Source: Oribacterium sp. P6A1
Lineage (GTDB): Bacteria; Bacillota; Clostridia; Lachnospirales; Lachnospiraceae
Assembly: GCF_000702885.1 (NCBI RefSeq)
Contig: NZ_JNKO01000004.1
Span: 124,001 to 188,000 of the forward strand
Direction: 5' to 3'
Length of the DNA stretch: 64,000 nucleotides
Part shown: piece after piece, positions 18,673 through 28,140 of the stretch
How the letters are laid out: each line of letters starts with the position of its first letter
How positions within the stretch are numbered: the stretch's first letter is position 1
Position numbers and translations under genes: made by a program
The notes under the pieces: generated by a model
What the model was told of the DNA's origin: nothing
Seen by the model: only the letters and a program-made list of their open reading frames with translations
Database searches by the model: none

Positions 18673-19074
18673 ATGAGTATGAGTGATCCAATCGCAGATA
18701 TGCTTACAAGAATTCGTAACGCAAATACTGCAAAGCATGACACAGTAACCATCCCATCATCAAAGATGAAAGTAGCTATTGCTGACATCCTTGTAAATGA
18801 GGGTTACATCGCAAAGTATGAGCTGGTTGATGGCGGAAAGTTTAAAGACATCAAGGTGACTCTGAAGTACGGCGCTACAAAGAACGAAAAGATCATCAGC
18901 GGAATTCGCAAGATTTCTAAGCCTGGTCTTCGTGTATACGCAGGCAAGGAGAACATGCCTTCTGTTCTTGGCGGTCTTGGTATTGCAATTGTTTCTACAA
19001 ATCAGGGCGTTATGACTGATCGTGAGGCAAGAGCTAAGGGCGTTGGTGGAGAAGTTCTCGCATTCGTTTGGTAA
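18673..19074 (+). CDS. rpsH: 30S ribosomal protein S8
   Basis: 133 residues. [20 protein letters not shown] and the C-terminal [11 protein letters not shown] are diagnostic. S8 binds the central domain of 16S rRNA and is the classic repressor of the spc operon in E. coli, which is relevant because this gene follows the internal promoter and leader. GAGAAAGGATAT lies upstream. Confidence 0.98.
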   Translation: MSMSDPIADMLTRIRNANTAKHDTVTIPSSKMKVAIADILVNEGYIAKYELVDGGKFKDIKVTLKYGATKNEKIISGIRKISKPGLRVYAGKENMPSVLGGLGIAIVSTNQGVMTDREARAKGVGGEVLAFVW

Positions 19075-19172
19075 TTCATTGCTGACCGGATTTGGAATTT
19101 AACCACAAATTGAAACTATTAACATCTGAAAACTGTCATTAGACAGAGAATTTAAGAGAGAGGAGACATAGT

Positions 19173-19715
19173 ATGTCACGTATCGGAAAATTACCGGTAG
19201 CTATCCCAGCAGGCGTTACTGTTGAGATCAAGGACAACAACCTCGTAGTTGTAAAGGGACCTAAGGGTTCTCTTGAGAAGACTTTTGCATCAGAGCTTAC
19301 TCTTGAGCAGAAGGACGGAGAAGTTGTTGTAACAAGACCTAATGATAATAAGAAAGAGAAGTCCCTTCACGGACTTACAAGAGCACTTCTCCAGAACATG
19401 GTAGACGGTGTTTCTAACGGATTCGAGAAGAAGCTTGAGATCAACGGTGTTGGTTACAGAGCTGCAAAGCAGGGTAAGACACTTACACTTACACTTGGCT
19501 ATTCTCATCCTGTAACAATGGAGGATCCAGAGGGCGTTGAGACTGTTCTTGAGGGTTCAAACATCATCTTCGTTAAGGGTATTGACAAGGAAAAAGTTGG
19601 CCAGTACGCTGCTGAGATTCGTAGCAAGAGAGGACCGGAGCCATATAAGGGCAAGGGTATCAAGTATGCTGACGAGACCATCAGACGTAAGGTTGGTAAG
19701 ACAGGTAAGAAGTAA
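19173..19715 (+). CDS. rplF: 50S ribosomal protein L6
   Basis: 180 residues with the two repeated domains of L6: [20 protein letters not shown] at the start and [19 protein letters not shown] near the end. It binds near the sarcin-ricin loop. A 98-base spacer before it has a small hairpin (ctgtc/gacag) and GAGGAG. Confidence 0.98.
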   Translation: MSRIGKLPVAIPAGVTVEIKDNNLVVVKGPKGSLEKTFASELTLEQKDGEVVVTRPNDNKKEKSLHGLTRALLQNMVDGVSNGFEKKLEINGVGYRAAKQGKTLTLTLGYSHPVTMEDPEGVETVLEGSNIIFVKGIDKEKVGQYAAEIRSKRGPEPYKGKGIKYADETIRRKVGKTGKK

Positions 19716-19731
19716 GTAGGAGGAAAGTGAA

Positions 19732-20094
19732 ATGGTAAGTAAGAGAAATAAAGCTGAACTTCGCCAGAAGAAGCACATGAGACTTAGAAACCGTTTATCT
19801 GGTACTCCAGAGAGACCACGTCTTAGTGTATTCAGATCTGACAAGCATATGTATGCACAGATTATCGATGATGTAGCAGGCAACACACTTTGCGCTGCTT
19901 CAACACTTGATAAGGATGCTAAGTTAGAGATTACAAATAACATCGAGGCTGCTCAGTACGTTGGTAAGGCCATTGCTGAGAAGGCTATGGCTAAGGGAAT
20001 TAAGACTGTTGTATTTGACAGAGGCGGTTTCCTTTATCACGGTAAGGTACAGGCTCTTGCAGATGCTGCCAGAGAAGCCGGCCTTGAATTCTAA
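19732..20094 (+). CDS. rplR: 50S ribosomal protein L18
   Basis: 120 residues. [20 protein letters not shown] and [20 protein letters not shown] identify L18, a 5S rRNA binding protein. TAGGAGGAAAG precedes it. Confidence 0.98.
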   Translation: MVSKRNKAELRQKKHMRLRNRLSGTPERPRLSVFRSDKHMYAQIIDDVAGNTLCAASTLDKDAKLEITNNIEAAQYVGKAIAEKAMAKGIKTVVFDRGGFLYHGKVQALADAAREAGLEF

Positions 20095-20115
20095 TCGAGA
20101 GGAGAAACAAGCAAG

Positions 20116-20625
20116 ATGAAGCGTGAAAGAATTGATGTAAATCAGTTAGAATTAAACGACAATGTCGTAGCCATCAAGCGTGTTGCGAAGACTGTTAAGG
20201 GTGGTCGTACCATGAGATTCTCTGCTCTCGTAGTAGTTGGTGATGGCAATGGTCATGTAGGTTGTGGTATTGGTAAGGCAGTTGAGGTTCCTGAGGCTAT
20301 CCGTAAGGCACGTGAGGCTGCTTGCAAGGCTATCGTTACAGTTCCTGTAACAGATGAGAAGTCTGTACCACACGATTATGTTGGTAAGTTCGGAAGTTCA
20401 ACAGTACTTCTTAAGAAGGCACCTGAAGGAACCGGTATCATCGCCGGCGGTCCTGCCCGTTCTGTTCTTGAGCTTGCTGGTATCAGAAACATTCGTACAA
20501 AGTCTTTAGGTTCAAACAATAAGACAAACGTAGTTCTCGCTACACTTGAGGGTCTTACAGCAATGAAGACTCCTGAGGAGTTTGCTGCACTTCGTGGTAA
20601 GACAGTAGCTGAGATTACAGGTTAA
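20116..20625 (+). CDS. rpsE: 30S ribosomal protein S5
   Basis: 169 residues. [20 protein letters not shown] and [15 protein letters not shown] are the conserved loops of S5, which affects decoding accuracy and mRNA unwinding at the entry site. GAGAGGAG lies upstream. Confidence 0.98.
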   Translation: MKRERIDVNQLELNDNVVAIKRVAKTVKGGRTMRFSALVVVGDGNGHVGCGIGKAVEVPEAIRKAREAACKAIVTVPVTDEKSVPHDYVGKFGSSTVLLKKAPEGTGIIAGGPARSVLELAGIRNIRTKSLGSNNKTNVVLATLEGLTAMKTPEEFAALRGKTVAEITG

Positions 20626-20642
20626 TTAGGGAGGGTAAAGTA

Positions 20643-20828
20643 ATGGCAGATAAGAAGTTAAAGATTACACTTGTAAAGTCTCCAATCGGTGCTATCCCTA
20701 AGCAGAGAGCAACTGTTCAGGCTCTTGGTCTCCGTAAGATTCGTCAGACTGTAGAGCTTCAGGACAATGGAGCTACAAGAGGTATGATTCAGAGAGTCAA
20801 CCATCTTGTAAAAGTTGAAGAAATCTAA
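20643..20828 (+). CDS. rpmD: 50S ribosomal protein L30
   Basis: 61 residues, the bacterial short form. [20 protein letters not shown] and [15 protein letters not shown] are typical. GGGAGGGT precedes the start. Confidence 0.97.
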   Translation: MADKKLKITLVKSPIGAIPKQRATVQALGLRKIRQTVELQDNGATRGMIQRVNHLVKVEEI

Positions 20829-20839
20829 GGAGGCATACA

Positions 20840-21283
20840 ATGGAGTTAGCTAATTTAAAGCCGGCTGACGGCGCTAAGCAGTCAAAGAACTTCAGACGTG
20901 GCCGTGGTCATGGTTCAGGAAACGGCAAGACAGCTGGTAAGGGCCATAAGGGTCAGAAGGCAAGATCTGGAGCACCAAGACCTGGTTTCGAAGGTGGTCA
21001 GATGCCTTTATTCAGACGTATTCCTAAGAGAGGATTTACGGATCGTAATTCTAAGGTTATCACAGGTATCAACCTTTCAGTTCTTGAGAACAAGTTCAAC
21101 GATGGTGAGGAAGTTACTATCGAGGCTCTTCTTTCAAAGGGCGTTATCAAGAAGGTTAACGATGGTGTTAAGGTTCTTGGAAATGGTGAGCTTACAAAGA
21201 AGCTCAACGTTAAGTTAACAGCATTCTCTGCATCTGCAAAGGAAAAGATTGAAGCTTTAGGCGGAACCTGTGAGGTAATCTAA
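20840..21283 (+). CDS. rplO: 50S ribosomal protein L15
   Basis: 147 residues. The basic, glycine-rich N-terminus ([20 protein letters not shown]) that threads into 23S rRNA is clear, followed by [17 protein letters not shown]. Its stop shares TAATG with the secY start, so the two are translationally coupled. Confidence 0.98.
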   Translation: MELANLKPADGAKQSKNFRRGRGHGSGNGKTAGKGHKGQKARSGAPRPGFEGGQMPLFRRIPKRGFTDRNSKVITGINLSVLENKFNDGEEVTIEALLSKGVIKKVNDGVKVLGNGELTKKLNVKLTAFSASAKEKIEALGGTCEVI

Positions 21284-22623
21284 TGTTCAAATCACTACTA
21301 AATGCATTTAAGGTTAAGGATTTAAGAAATAGACTTATATTCGTTTTCCTGATGCTCGTAGTAATTAGGTTTGGATCGAATCTTCCTATTCCGGGTGTAA
21401 ACTCAGAGTATTTTGCCGAGCTGTTCAACAGCATGGCTAACAATGATGCATTTGGTTGGTTTAATACGATGACTGGCGGCTCTTTTGAGCAGCTGTCAGT
21501 CTTCGCATTGTCAATCACACCGTATATTACTTCATCCATCATCATCCAGCTTCTTACAGTTGCCATTCCGGCACTTGAAGAGTTGCAAAAGGATGGTGAA
21601 GAGGGAAGAAAGAAGCTTACTGAGTATACCAGATACGTAACTATCGGACTTGCTCTTATAGAGTCAAGTGCTATGGCTATCGGATTTGGAGGACAGGGGC
21701 TTCTCATCGGTTACGCTGATGCGAGCACAGTGAGAAAGATCGCTGATGTTGTTATCGCTGTAATAACGATGACAACAGGTTCGGCGCTTCTCATGTGGAT
21801 CGGTGAGCAGATTACAGATAAGGGCATCGGAAATGGTATATCTCTGGTGCTTCTTTTCAATATTCTTTCATCGGTTCCGAGTGATTTCCAGACTCTGTAT
21901 GTAAGATTCATACAGGGAAAGAATGTTGCAACAATGGTTGTTGCTGCTATTATTATTGCAGCATGTCTTATAGCTCTTGTTGCATTTACAGTCGTTTTGA
22001 CTGACGCAGAACGCAAGATACCGGTACAGTATAGCCGTAGAGTACAGGGTAGAGGTCTCGTTGGAGGACAGTCTTCATCAATTCCTCTCAAGGTCAATAC
22101 AGCAAGCGTAATGCCTGTTATCTTTGCAAGTTCACTTATGACTATGCCGGTTGTAATTGGACAGGTTCTTAATGTTAATTATGGTACAGTTGTCGGACAG
22201 ATCATAAGAGGTCTGAATTCAGGCTCATGGTGTGATCCTGATGCTCCTATTTACAGTGTGGGACTTATAGTTTATATACTGCTTCTGTACTTCTTTGCAT
22301 ATTTCTATACGTCGATTTCTTTTAATCCGTTGGAAGTTGCAAATAATATGAAAAAGCAGGGTGGTTTCATTCCGGGTATTCGTCCGGGTAAGCCTACCAG
22401 CGATTACCTTGACAGTATTCTTACTTATATTATTTTTATCGGTGCTTCCGGCCTTGCTATCGTTGCAATCATTCCGATATTCGTATCCGGAGTGTTCAAT
22501 GTAGGAAGAATCTCTTTCGCAGGAACTTCACTGATCATCATAATCGGTGTAGTACTTGAGACATTGAAGGCTATTGAGTCACAGATGGTTGTAAGAAATT
22601 ACAAGGGATTTTTAAACGACTGA
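21283..22623 (+). CDS. secY: Protein translocase subunit SecY
   Basis: 446 residues with ten transmembrane helices; the pore of the general protein export channel. LPIPGVNSEYFAELFNS, SALLMWIGEQITDKGIGNGI and RRVQGRGLVGGQSS are SecY hallmarks, and the cytosolic loop NPLEVANNMKKQGGFIPGIR with its conserved arginine contacts SecA and ribosomes. Standard position after rplO. Confidence 0.98.
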   Translation: MFKSLLNAFKVKDLRNRLIFVFLMLVVIRFGSNLPIPGVNSEYFAELFNSMANNDAFGWFNTMTGGSFEQLSVFALSITPYITSSIIIQLLTVAIPALEELQKDGEEGRKKLTEYTRYVTIGLALIESSAMAIGFGGQGLLIGYADASTVRKIADVVIAVITMTTGSALLMWIGEQITDKGIGNGISLVLLFNILSSVPSDFQTLYVRFIQGKNVATMVVAAIIIAACLIALVAFTVVLTDAERKIPVQYSRRVQGRGLVGGQSSSIPLKVNTASVMPVIFASSLMTMPVVIGQVLNVNYGTVVGQIIRGLNSGSWCDPDAPIYSVGLIVYILLLYFFAYFYTSISFNPLEVANNMKKQGGFIPGIRPGKPTSDYLDSILTYIIFIGASGLAIVAIIPIFVSGVFNVGRISFAGTSLIIIIGVVLETLKAIESQMVVRNYKGFLND

Positions 22624-22632
22624 TTATAACAA

Positions 22633-22664
22633 AGCCTCCTCTGAAACAAGATTTCGGGGAGGCT
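22633..22664 (+). other. Stem-loop between secY and adk
   Basis: A long imperfect hairpin (agcctcc 22633-22639 with ggaggct 22658-22664, plus an inner gaaa/tttc) with no T-tract directly after it. It may protect or process the mRNA rather than end it. Confidence 0.45.
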
Positions 22665-22702
22665 ATAAGTGTTTATTTATTAGACATTATTTGGAGGCCT
22701 AA

Positions 22703-23350
22703 ATGAAGATCGTTATGTTGGGAGCACCTGGTGCCGGAAAAGGCACACAGGCAATAAAGATTGCAGATAAGTATGGTATTCCACATATTTCAACCGGAGA
22801 CATTTTCAGAGCTAACATCAAAGGCGGTACCGAGCTTGGAATGAAGGCAAAGTCTTACATGGATAAGGGTGAGCTTGTTCCTGATGAAGTTACCATCGGT
22901 ATGCTTCTTGACAGAATTGCTCAGGATGACTGTAAGGATGGATATGTACTTGATGGTTTCCCACGTACTATTCCACAGGCAGAGAGTCTTACAAAGGCAC
23001 TTGCTGAAAAAGGTGATAAGATTGATTGCGCTATGGATATAGAGGTTCCTGATGAGGCTATAGTTAAGCGTATGTCAGGAAGAAGAGCATGTCCTAAGTG
23101 CGGAGCGACATATCACATTGTCTATGCTGCTCCTAAGACAGAGAATGTCTGTGACAAATGCGGATCGGAATTGATCATTCGTTCCGACGATAAGCCTGAG
23201 ACAGTTCAGGATCGTCTCAATGTTTATCATAAGCAGACAGAACCACTTATTTCTTATTATAAGAACGCCGATGTACTTCGCGAGGTCGACGGTACAAAGG
23301 AGCTTCAGGAAGTATTTAATGATGTGGTTGCGATTCTTGAAAATAAATAA
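22703..23350 (+). CDS. adk: Adenylate kinase
   Basis: 215 residues. Interconverts ATP + AMP and 2 ADP. P-loop [10 protein letters not shown] at residues 7-16, NMP-binding region [21 protein letters not shown], and a long LID with a four-cysteine zinc site (CPKC and CDKC), as in most Gram-positive enzymes. Normal length. The usual neighbour of secY and map. Confidence 0.98.
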   Translation: MKIVMLGAPGAGKGTQAIKIADKYGIPHISTGDIFRANIKGGTELGMKAKSYMDKGELVPDEVTIGMLLDRIAQDDCKDGYVLDGFPRTIPQAESLTKALAEKGDKIDCAMDIEVPDEAIVKRMSGRRACPKCGATYHIVYAAPKTENVCDKCGSELIIRSDDKPETVQDRLNVYHKQTEPLISYYKNADVLREVDGTKELQEVFNDVVAILENK

Positions 23351-23378
23351 ATGTAACACTTTGAGGGTATGATTCGGT

Positions 23379-23402
23379 CCTCACGGTGATGAGAACCGGG
23401 TG
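23379..23402 (+). other. Hairpin in the adk-map spacer
   Basis: The 94-base spacer contains an imperfect hairpin built from cggtcctca and tgagaaccg, without a T-tract. Its function is unknown. Confidence 0.3.
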
Positions 23403-23444
23403 GTATCCCCTTTTCTAAGTTTTTGAGTCGGAAAGAAGTTATAA

Positions 23445-24197
23445 ATGATAGAAATCAAATCAAAGCGAGAAATCGAATTGATGCGTGAGGCAGGAAAGAT
23501 TCTTGCTGAAATGCATGAAAGAGTTGGTGAGAAGATCGCTCCCGGTATCAGTACCGGAGAACTTGATGAGTTTGCGGAGAAGACAATGCGCAAGCTTGGC
23601 GGGTTCCCAAGTATGAAGGGGCTTTATGATTTTCCCGGATGCTGCTGTATATCATTAAATGAAGTTGTCATTCACGGTATTCCTGATCGCCATCGTATTT
23701 TGAAAGACGGTGATATAGTTTCTGTAGATACATGTACGAGCTATCATGGCTACAACGCAGATGCCACCAGAACATGGGCTGTGGGTGATGTTTCCGATGA
23801 TGCAAAGAAGATCATGAAAGTCTGCTATGATGCATTCTGGAAAGGTGCGGAGCAGGCAGTGGAAGGAAATCATTTGAATGATATCTGTGCCACGATCGGA
23901 AGATATGTAGAGTCTCAGGGCTGCGGTGTCATAACCGATTATTGCGGCCATGGTATAGGATCTGAGATTCACATGGATCCGGAGGTTCCAAACTACGATC
24001 TTCGCAGAAAGGGACCGAAATTGTGTGCAGGCATGGTTCTTGCGGTTGAGCCGATGATAACATTGGGTTCACCGGATGTGCACACAGGCGCTGACGGATG
24101 GGCGGTTATCCCTGACGATGGCAGCTTATCATGCCACTATGAGAATACGATTCTTATTACAGAGAATGGACCTGAGATCCTTACTCTGATTAAGTAA
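23445..24197 (+). CDS. map: Methionine aminopeptidase, type I
   Basis: 250 residues. Removes the initiator Met from new proteins. The metal-binding residues of the pita-bread fold are visible in VSVDTCTSYHGYNADATRTW, YCGHGIGSEIHMDPEVPNY, GMVLAVEPMITLG and the final NTILITENGPEIL. No N-terminal zinc finger extension. Confidence 0.97.
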   Translation: MIEIKSKREIELMREAGKILAEMHERVGEKIAPGISTGELDEFAEKTMRKLGGFPSMKGLYDFPGCCCISLNEVVIHGIPDRHRILKDGDIVSVDTCTSYHGYNADATRTWAVGDVSDDAKKIMKVCYDAFWKGAEQAVEGNHLNDICATIGRYVESQGCGVITDYCGHGIGSEIHMDPEVPNYDLRRKGPKLCAGMVLAVEPMITLGSPDVHTGADGWAVIPDDGSLSCHYENTILITENGPEILTLIK

Positions 24198-24237
24198 ATA
24201 AGAAGAAAATGATTAAAATAATGAAGAGGAGAACTGA

Positions 24238-24456
24238 ATGTCAAAGTCAGATGTAATTGAGATTACCGGTAAAGTGATCGAAAAACTTCCGAATGCAATG
24301 TTTCAGGTTGAGCTTGAGAATGGCCATCAGGTGCTTGCACATATTTCCGGAAAGCTTCGTATGAATTACATTAGAATTCTTCCGGGTGACAAGGTGACGA
24401 TTGAACTTTCACCGTATGACCTTTCAAAGGGCAGAATCATCTGGAGAGACAAATAA
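24238..24456 (+). CDS. infA: Translation initiation factor IF-1
   Basis: 72 residues, the standard length. An OB-fold protein ([40 protein letters not shown]) that blocks the A site during initiation. AGAGGAGA precedes the start. Confidence 0.98.
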   Translation: MSKSDVIEITGKVIEKLPNAMFQVELENGHQVLAHISGKLRMNYIRILPGDKVTIELSPYDLSKGRIIWRDK

Positions 24457-24569
24457 TGCTGTAAAAATCATTCTTACATTAGTTGAAAAAAGTCTTTACA
24501 AGTAAAGATGCTTTTGTTAGAATAATACGGCAACTTTGTTCGAATTCGTTATTAGAAAGGGGAATTACT

Positions 24570-24683
24570 ATGAAGGTAAGATCATCAGTAAAGCCTATCT
24601 GCGAGAAATGCAAAGTCATTAAGCGTAAAGGCTCTATCAGAATTATCTGCGAAAACCCTAAGCACAAGCAGAGACAAGGTTAA
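24570..24683 (+). CDS. rpmJ: 50S ribosomal protein L36
   Basis: 37 residues starting [18 protein letters not shown]. The zinc ribbon ligands Cys11, Cys14, Cys27 and His32 are all present, so this is the zinc-binding form. AAAGGGG lies upstream. An in-frame upstream TTG would add 29 unlikely residues. Confidence 0.97.
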   Translation: MKVRSSVKPICEKCKVIKRKGSIRIICENPKHKQRQG

Positions 24684-24704
24684 TTTTAACAGGAGGAAAC
24701 AAAA

Positions 24705-25073
24705 ATGGCTCGTATTGCAGGTGTCGATTTACCTAGAGAGAAGCGTATCGAGATTGGTCTGACATATATCTATGGTATCGGACAGTCTTCAGCTGATAAG
24801 ATTCTCAAGGCAACAGGCGTTAACCCTGATACACGTGTTAAGGATCTCACTGACGATGAAGTAAAGGTACTCGCAAACTATATTGCAGAGAACCAGGTAG
24901 TAGAGGGTGATCTCAGAAGATCAACAGCTCTTGATATCAAGAGACTTCAGGAGATCGGATGCTTCCGTGGAATCCGTCACAGAAGAGGTCTTCCGGTTAG
25001 AGGTCAGAAGACAAAGACCAATGCCAGAACACGTAAGGGACCACGTAAGACTGTAGCTAACAAGAAGAAGTAA
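24705..25073 (+). CDS. rpsM: 30S ribosomal protein S13
   Basis: 122 residues. [20 protein letters not shown] and [20 protein letters not shown] are diagnostic. S13 forms bridges to L5 and L31 and contacts the P-site tRNA. First gene of the alpha operon section; the 131-base gap that follows has a perfect dyad. Confidence 0.98.
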   Translation: MARIAGVDLPREKRIEIGLTYIYGIGQSSADKILKATGVNPDTRVKDLTDDEVKVLANYIAENQVVEGDLRRSTALDIKRLQEIGCFRGIRHRRGLPVRGQKTKTNARTRKGPRKTVANKKK

Positions 25074-25119
25074 TTAACTTCATCTTGAAGGTAAGAAAGT
25101 CCGGATCAGGAATGATCCA

Positions 25120-25136
25120 TCTGATTTTAAATCAGA
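25120..25136 (+). other. Perfect dyad in the rpsM-rpsK spacer
   Basis: The 17-base sequence tctgattttaaatcaga is a perfect 8-base inverted repeat with a one-base centre. It lies in a 131-base spacer with another hairpin just before it (ggatc/gatcc). Possible mRNA structure; unexplained. Confidence 0.35.
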
Positions 25137-25204
25137 AGTAACTATTGTGATCTTCATGTTTTAAATACAGGAAGACAGTTAAAGGAAAGTAGGTTAGTTT
25201 TAAT

Positions 25205-25594
25205 ATGGCTTCAGGTAAGAGAATAACAAAGAAGCGCGTAAAGAAAAACGTTGAACGCGGACAGGCACATATTCAGGCATCTTTCAACAACACTATCGTT
25301 ACACTGACAGATGCAGAGGGTAACGCTCTTTCATGGGCAAGTGCCGGTGGTCTTGGATTCAAAGGTTCAAGAAAATCTACTCCATATGCAGCTCAGATGG
25401 CTGCTGAAACTGCTGTTAAGGCAGCTTTAGTACACGGCTTAAAGTATGTGGATGTTAGTGTTAAGGGACCAGGATCAGGACGTGAGGCAGCTATTCGTGC
25501 ACTTCAGGCAAATGGTCTTGAGGTAACATCTATCAAGGATGTAACACCAGTTCCACACAACGGATGCCGTCCACCAAAGCGCAGAAGAGTATAA
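25205..25594 (+). CDS. rpsK: 30S ribosomal protein S11
   Basis: 129 residues. [38 protein letters not shown] and the end [16 protein letters not shown] identify S11, which lies at the mRNA exit channel on the 30S platform. Confidence 0.98.
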   Translation: MASGKRITKKRVKKNVERGQAHIQASFNNTIVTLTDAEGNALSWASAGGLGFKGSRKSTPYAAQMAAETAVKAALVHGLKYVDVSVKGPGSGREAAIRALQANGLEVTSIKDVTPVPHNGCRPPKRRRV

Positions 25595-25738
25595 TCTTTT
25601 TTTGGATTAGCTTAACGCAAAACTTAAAAGACATAGGCCGTAGTATGTATAAAATAACGGCAAATCTGTCCGAAGAAGTCTTAGGATGTAAAGGACGTAT
25701 CACGTAATTTTTCATGATATTAATAAGGAGAGAGAATT

Positions 25739-26332
25739 ATGGCAGTTGATAAAACTCCCGTACTTAAAAGATGCAGGTCACTTGGACTTGACCCTGTATT
25801 TTTAGGAATTGATAAGAAGTCAAACAGACAGCTCAGAAATCCTCGTCGTAAGATGTCAGAGTATGGCACTCAGCTTCGTGAGAAGCAGAAGGCTAAGTTC
25901 ATTTACGGCGTACTTGAGAAGCCTTTCAGAAACTACTATGCAAAGGCTAACAAGATGAAGGGCCAGACAGGTACAAACCTTATGGTACTTCTTGAGTCTC
26001 GTCTTGATAACGTTATCTTCAGAATGGGTCTTGCACGTACTCGTCGTGAGGCACGTCAGATCGTTGGTCACAGACTCATTACTGTAAACGGTAAGGTTGT
26101 AAACATTCCTTCATACCTTGTATCAGCAGGTGATGTAGTTGCTGTTAAGGAGAACAAGAAGTCTCTTCAGAGATTTAAGGATATCCTTGAGGTAACAAAC
26201 GGTCGTTTAACACCGGCTTGGCTTGATGCAGATCAGGAGAACTTAAAGGCTACTGTAAAGCAGCTTCCTACTAGAGAGGAAATCGACGTTCCGGTTAACG
26301 AGATGCTTATCGTCGAGTTGTATTCAAAATAA
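25739..26332 (+). CDS. rpsD: 30S ribosomal protein S4 (cysteine-poor form)
   Basis: 197 residues. YGTQLREKQKAKFIYGVLEK and the S4 RNA-binding domain (RLDNVIFRMGLARTRREARQ) are clear. The N-terminal zinc knuckle of many S4 proteins is missing; only Cys12 remains in VLKRCRSLGLDP, a variant known in Lachnospiraceae. S4 starts 30S assembly and can repress translation in the alpha operon. AAGGAGAGA precedes it after a 144-base spacer. Confidence 0.97.
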   Translation: MAVDKTPVLKRCRSLGLDPVFLGIDKKSNRQLRNPRRKMSEYGTQLREKQKAKFIYGVLEKPFRNYYAKANKMKGQTGTNLMVLLESRLDNVIFRMGLARTRREARQIVGHRLITVNGKVVNIPSYLVSAGDVVAVKENKKSLQRFKDILEVTNGRLTPAWLDADQENLKATVKQLPTREEIDVPVNEMLIVELYSK

Positions 26333-26358
26333 TTAGCCTGCAATAAAGGAGGCATTGC

Positions 26359-27312
26359 ATGTTCGATTTTGAGAAACCAAACATTGAGATTGTTGAGATT
26401 TCAGATGATAAGAAGTACGGCAGATTTGTTTGTGAGCCTTTGGAAAGAGGCTATGGAACAACTCTTGGCAATGCTTTGAAACGCATCATGCTTTCTGCAT
26501 TACCTGGTACTGCGGTATCTCAGGTGAAAATCAACGGCGCAGACAAGGATAGTGATACTATTCGTGGTGTCAAGGATTCCCTGACTGAGGTTATCATGAA
26601 CCTCAAGAGTCTTGAAATTAAGAACACATCGTCCTCCGATGACCCGAAGATTTTATATCTTAACTTTGATGGTGAGGGTGTTGTTACAGCATCCGATATC
26701 CAGCTTACAGAAGATATTGAGATTCTTAATCCGGATCAGAAGATTGCTGCTACTGATGGTACAGCGAACTTCGAGATGGAGATAACTGTTACTTCGGGCA
26801 GAGGCTATGTTGGTGCAGACAGATCAAAGACATCTGACCTTCCAACAGGAGTGATCGATGTTGACGCAATCTATACACCAGTTGAACGTGTAAATATGTC
26901 TATAAGCAATACTCGTGTCGGCAACATGACTGACTATGACAAGCTTACTATTGATGTATTTACAAACGGAACTATGAGTCCGGACGATGCTGTATCTGAT
27001 GCAGCAAAGTTCCTTTCAGAGCATTTGTCTTTCTTTGTTGAGCTCTCACAGAACACTCAGAATGCTGAGGTTATGGTTGAGAAGCCTGATGACGAGAAGG
27101 AGAAAGTGCTGGAGATGAATATTGACGAACTTGAGTTATCAGTTCGTTCATATAACTGCCTTAAGAGAGCCGGAATTAATACGGTTCAGGAGCTTTGTGC
27201 AAAGACTCCTGAGGACATGATGAAGGTTCGTAACCTTGGTCGTAAGTCTCTTGAGGAAGTACTTGCAAAACTTAAGGAATTAAATCTTAGCCTTACAATC
27301 AGAGAAGAGTAA
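26359..27312 (+). CDS. rpoA: RNA polymerase alpha subunit
   Basis: 317 residues. The N-terminal assembly domain has FVCEPLERGYGTTLGNALKR and PGTAVSQVKING; the C-terminal domain (LELSVRSYNCLKRAGINTVQ, NLGRKSLEEVLAKL) binds UP elements and activators. Length is normal. The stop codon TAA at 27310-27312 lies in the four-base loop of a perfect 14-bp hairpin. Confidence 0.98.
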   Translation: MFDFEKPNIEIVEISDDKKYGRFVCEPLERGYGTTLGNALKRIMLSALPGTAVSQVKINGADKDSDTIRGVKDSLTEVIMNLKSLEIKNTSSSDDPKILYLNFDGEGVVTASDIQLTEDIEILNPDQKIAATDGTANFEMEITVTSGRGYVGADRSKTSDLPTGVIDVDAIYTPVERVNMSISNTRVGNMTDYDKLTIDVFTNGTMSPDDAVSDAAKFLSEHLSFFVELSQNTQNAEVMVEKPDDEKEKVLEMNIDELELSVRSYNCLKRAGINTVQELCAKTPEDMMKVRNLGRKSLEEVLAKLKELNLSLTIREE

Positions 27313-27326
27313 TCTTCTCTGATTGT
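27295..27326 (+). other. Perfect 14-bp hairpin with the rpoA stop codon in its GUAA loop
   Basis: Arms 27295-27308 and 27313-27326 are perfectly complementary and the loop is gtaa, a GNRA tetraloop whose last three bases are the rpoA stop. No T-tract follows, so it is not a normal terminator. It may set rpoA mRNA stability, ribosome release, or the ratio of rpoA to rplQ. Confidence 0.8.
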
Positions 27327-27403
27327 ATGTAATCTGTGAAAGGCCACAGACGCTGAGAAGTATTTACCGGTAAGACTAAAAAGCACGGTGGAGGATTATA
27401 AAA

Positions 27404-27940
27404 ATGGCAAAATACAGAAAGTTAGGTAGAGAGTCAAGACAGAGACAGGCTATGCTTCGTGCTCTTACAACATCTCTTATTCATAACGGAAGAATTTTTA
27501 CAACTGAGGCACGCGCTAAGGAAGTTCGTAAGCAGGTTGAGAAGCTTATCGCTCTTGCAGTTAAGGAGAAGGACAACTTCGAGGAAGTAACTGTAAAGGC
27601 TAAGGTTGCTCGTAAGGATGCTGAGGGCAAGCGTGTTAAGGAAGTTGTAGACGGTAAGAAGGTTACAGTTTATGACGAAGTTGAGAAGACAATCAAGAAG
27701 GACAAGCCTTCAAGACTTGCTGCTCGTCGTCAGATCCTTGCATACCTTTACCCTGTAACTGAGGTTCCAACTGCTAAGGCTGGTCAGAAGAAGAATACCA
27801 AGAAGGTAGATCTTGCTGCTAAGCTTTTCGATGAGTACGGTGCTAAGTATGCTACACGTAACGGTGGTTATACACGTATCGTTAAGGTTGGCCTTAGAAA
27901 GGGCGACGCTGCAATGGAAGTTCTTCTTGAGCTGGTTTAA
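27404..27940 (+). CDS. rplQ: 50S ribosomal protein L17 with internal extension
   Basis: 178 residues against about 113-130 in most bacteria. The start [20 protein letters not shown], the centre [20 protein letters not shown] and the end [20 protein letters not shown] are normal L17. The extra length is a lysine-rich block of about 45 residues after [10 protein letters not shown] (from roughly residue 60 to 105). Longer L17 forms occur in Lachnospiraceae, so this is probably lineage-specific. Last gene of the cluster; a terminator follows. Confidence 0.96.
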   Translation: MAKYRKLGRESRQRQAMLRALTTSLIHNGRIFTTEARAKEVRKQVEKLIALAVKEKDNFEEVTVKAKVARKDAEGKRVKEVVDGKKVTVYDEVEKTIKKDKPSRLAARRQILAYLYPVTEVPTAKAGQKKNTKKVDLAAKLFDEYGAKYATRNGGYTRIVKVGLRKGDAAMEVLLELV

Positions 27941-27975
27941 TCAGATCTGGAACGCCAAAGCGTTATGAGAAATTA

Positions 27976-28008
27976 AGAGAATCATCCTCGTGATGGTTCT
28001 CTTTTTTT
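27976..28008 (+). terminator. Terminator of the S10-spc-alpha cluster
   Basis: A 10-bp stem with one G-T pair (27976-27985 with 27993-28002) runs into seven T residues. Confidence 0.9.
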
Positions 28009-28140
28009 GTGATAAGGCTGTCTCGCGTGCGTTGTACTTGTACAAAAAGATTATACATATTAAAGGATTTGTAATTCAAATGCTCAGGTACATAAGCTAT
28101 ACTTATTTTATATAGGACTGTGTATAAACAGGAGAGGGTT

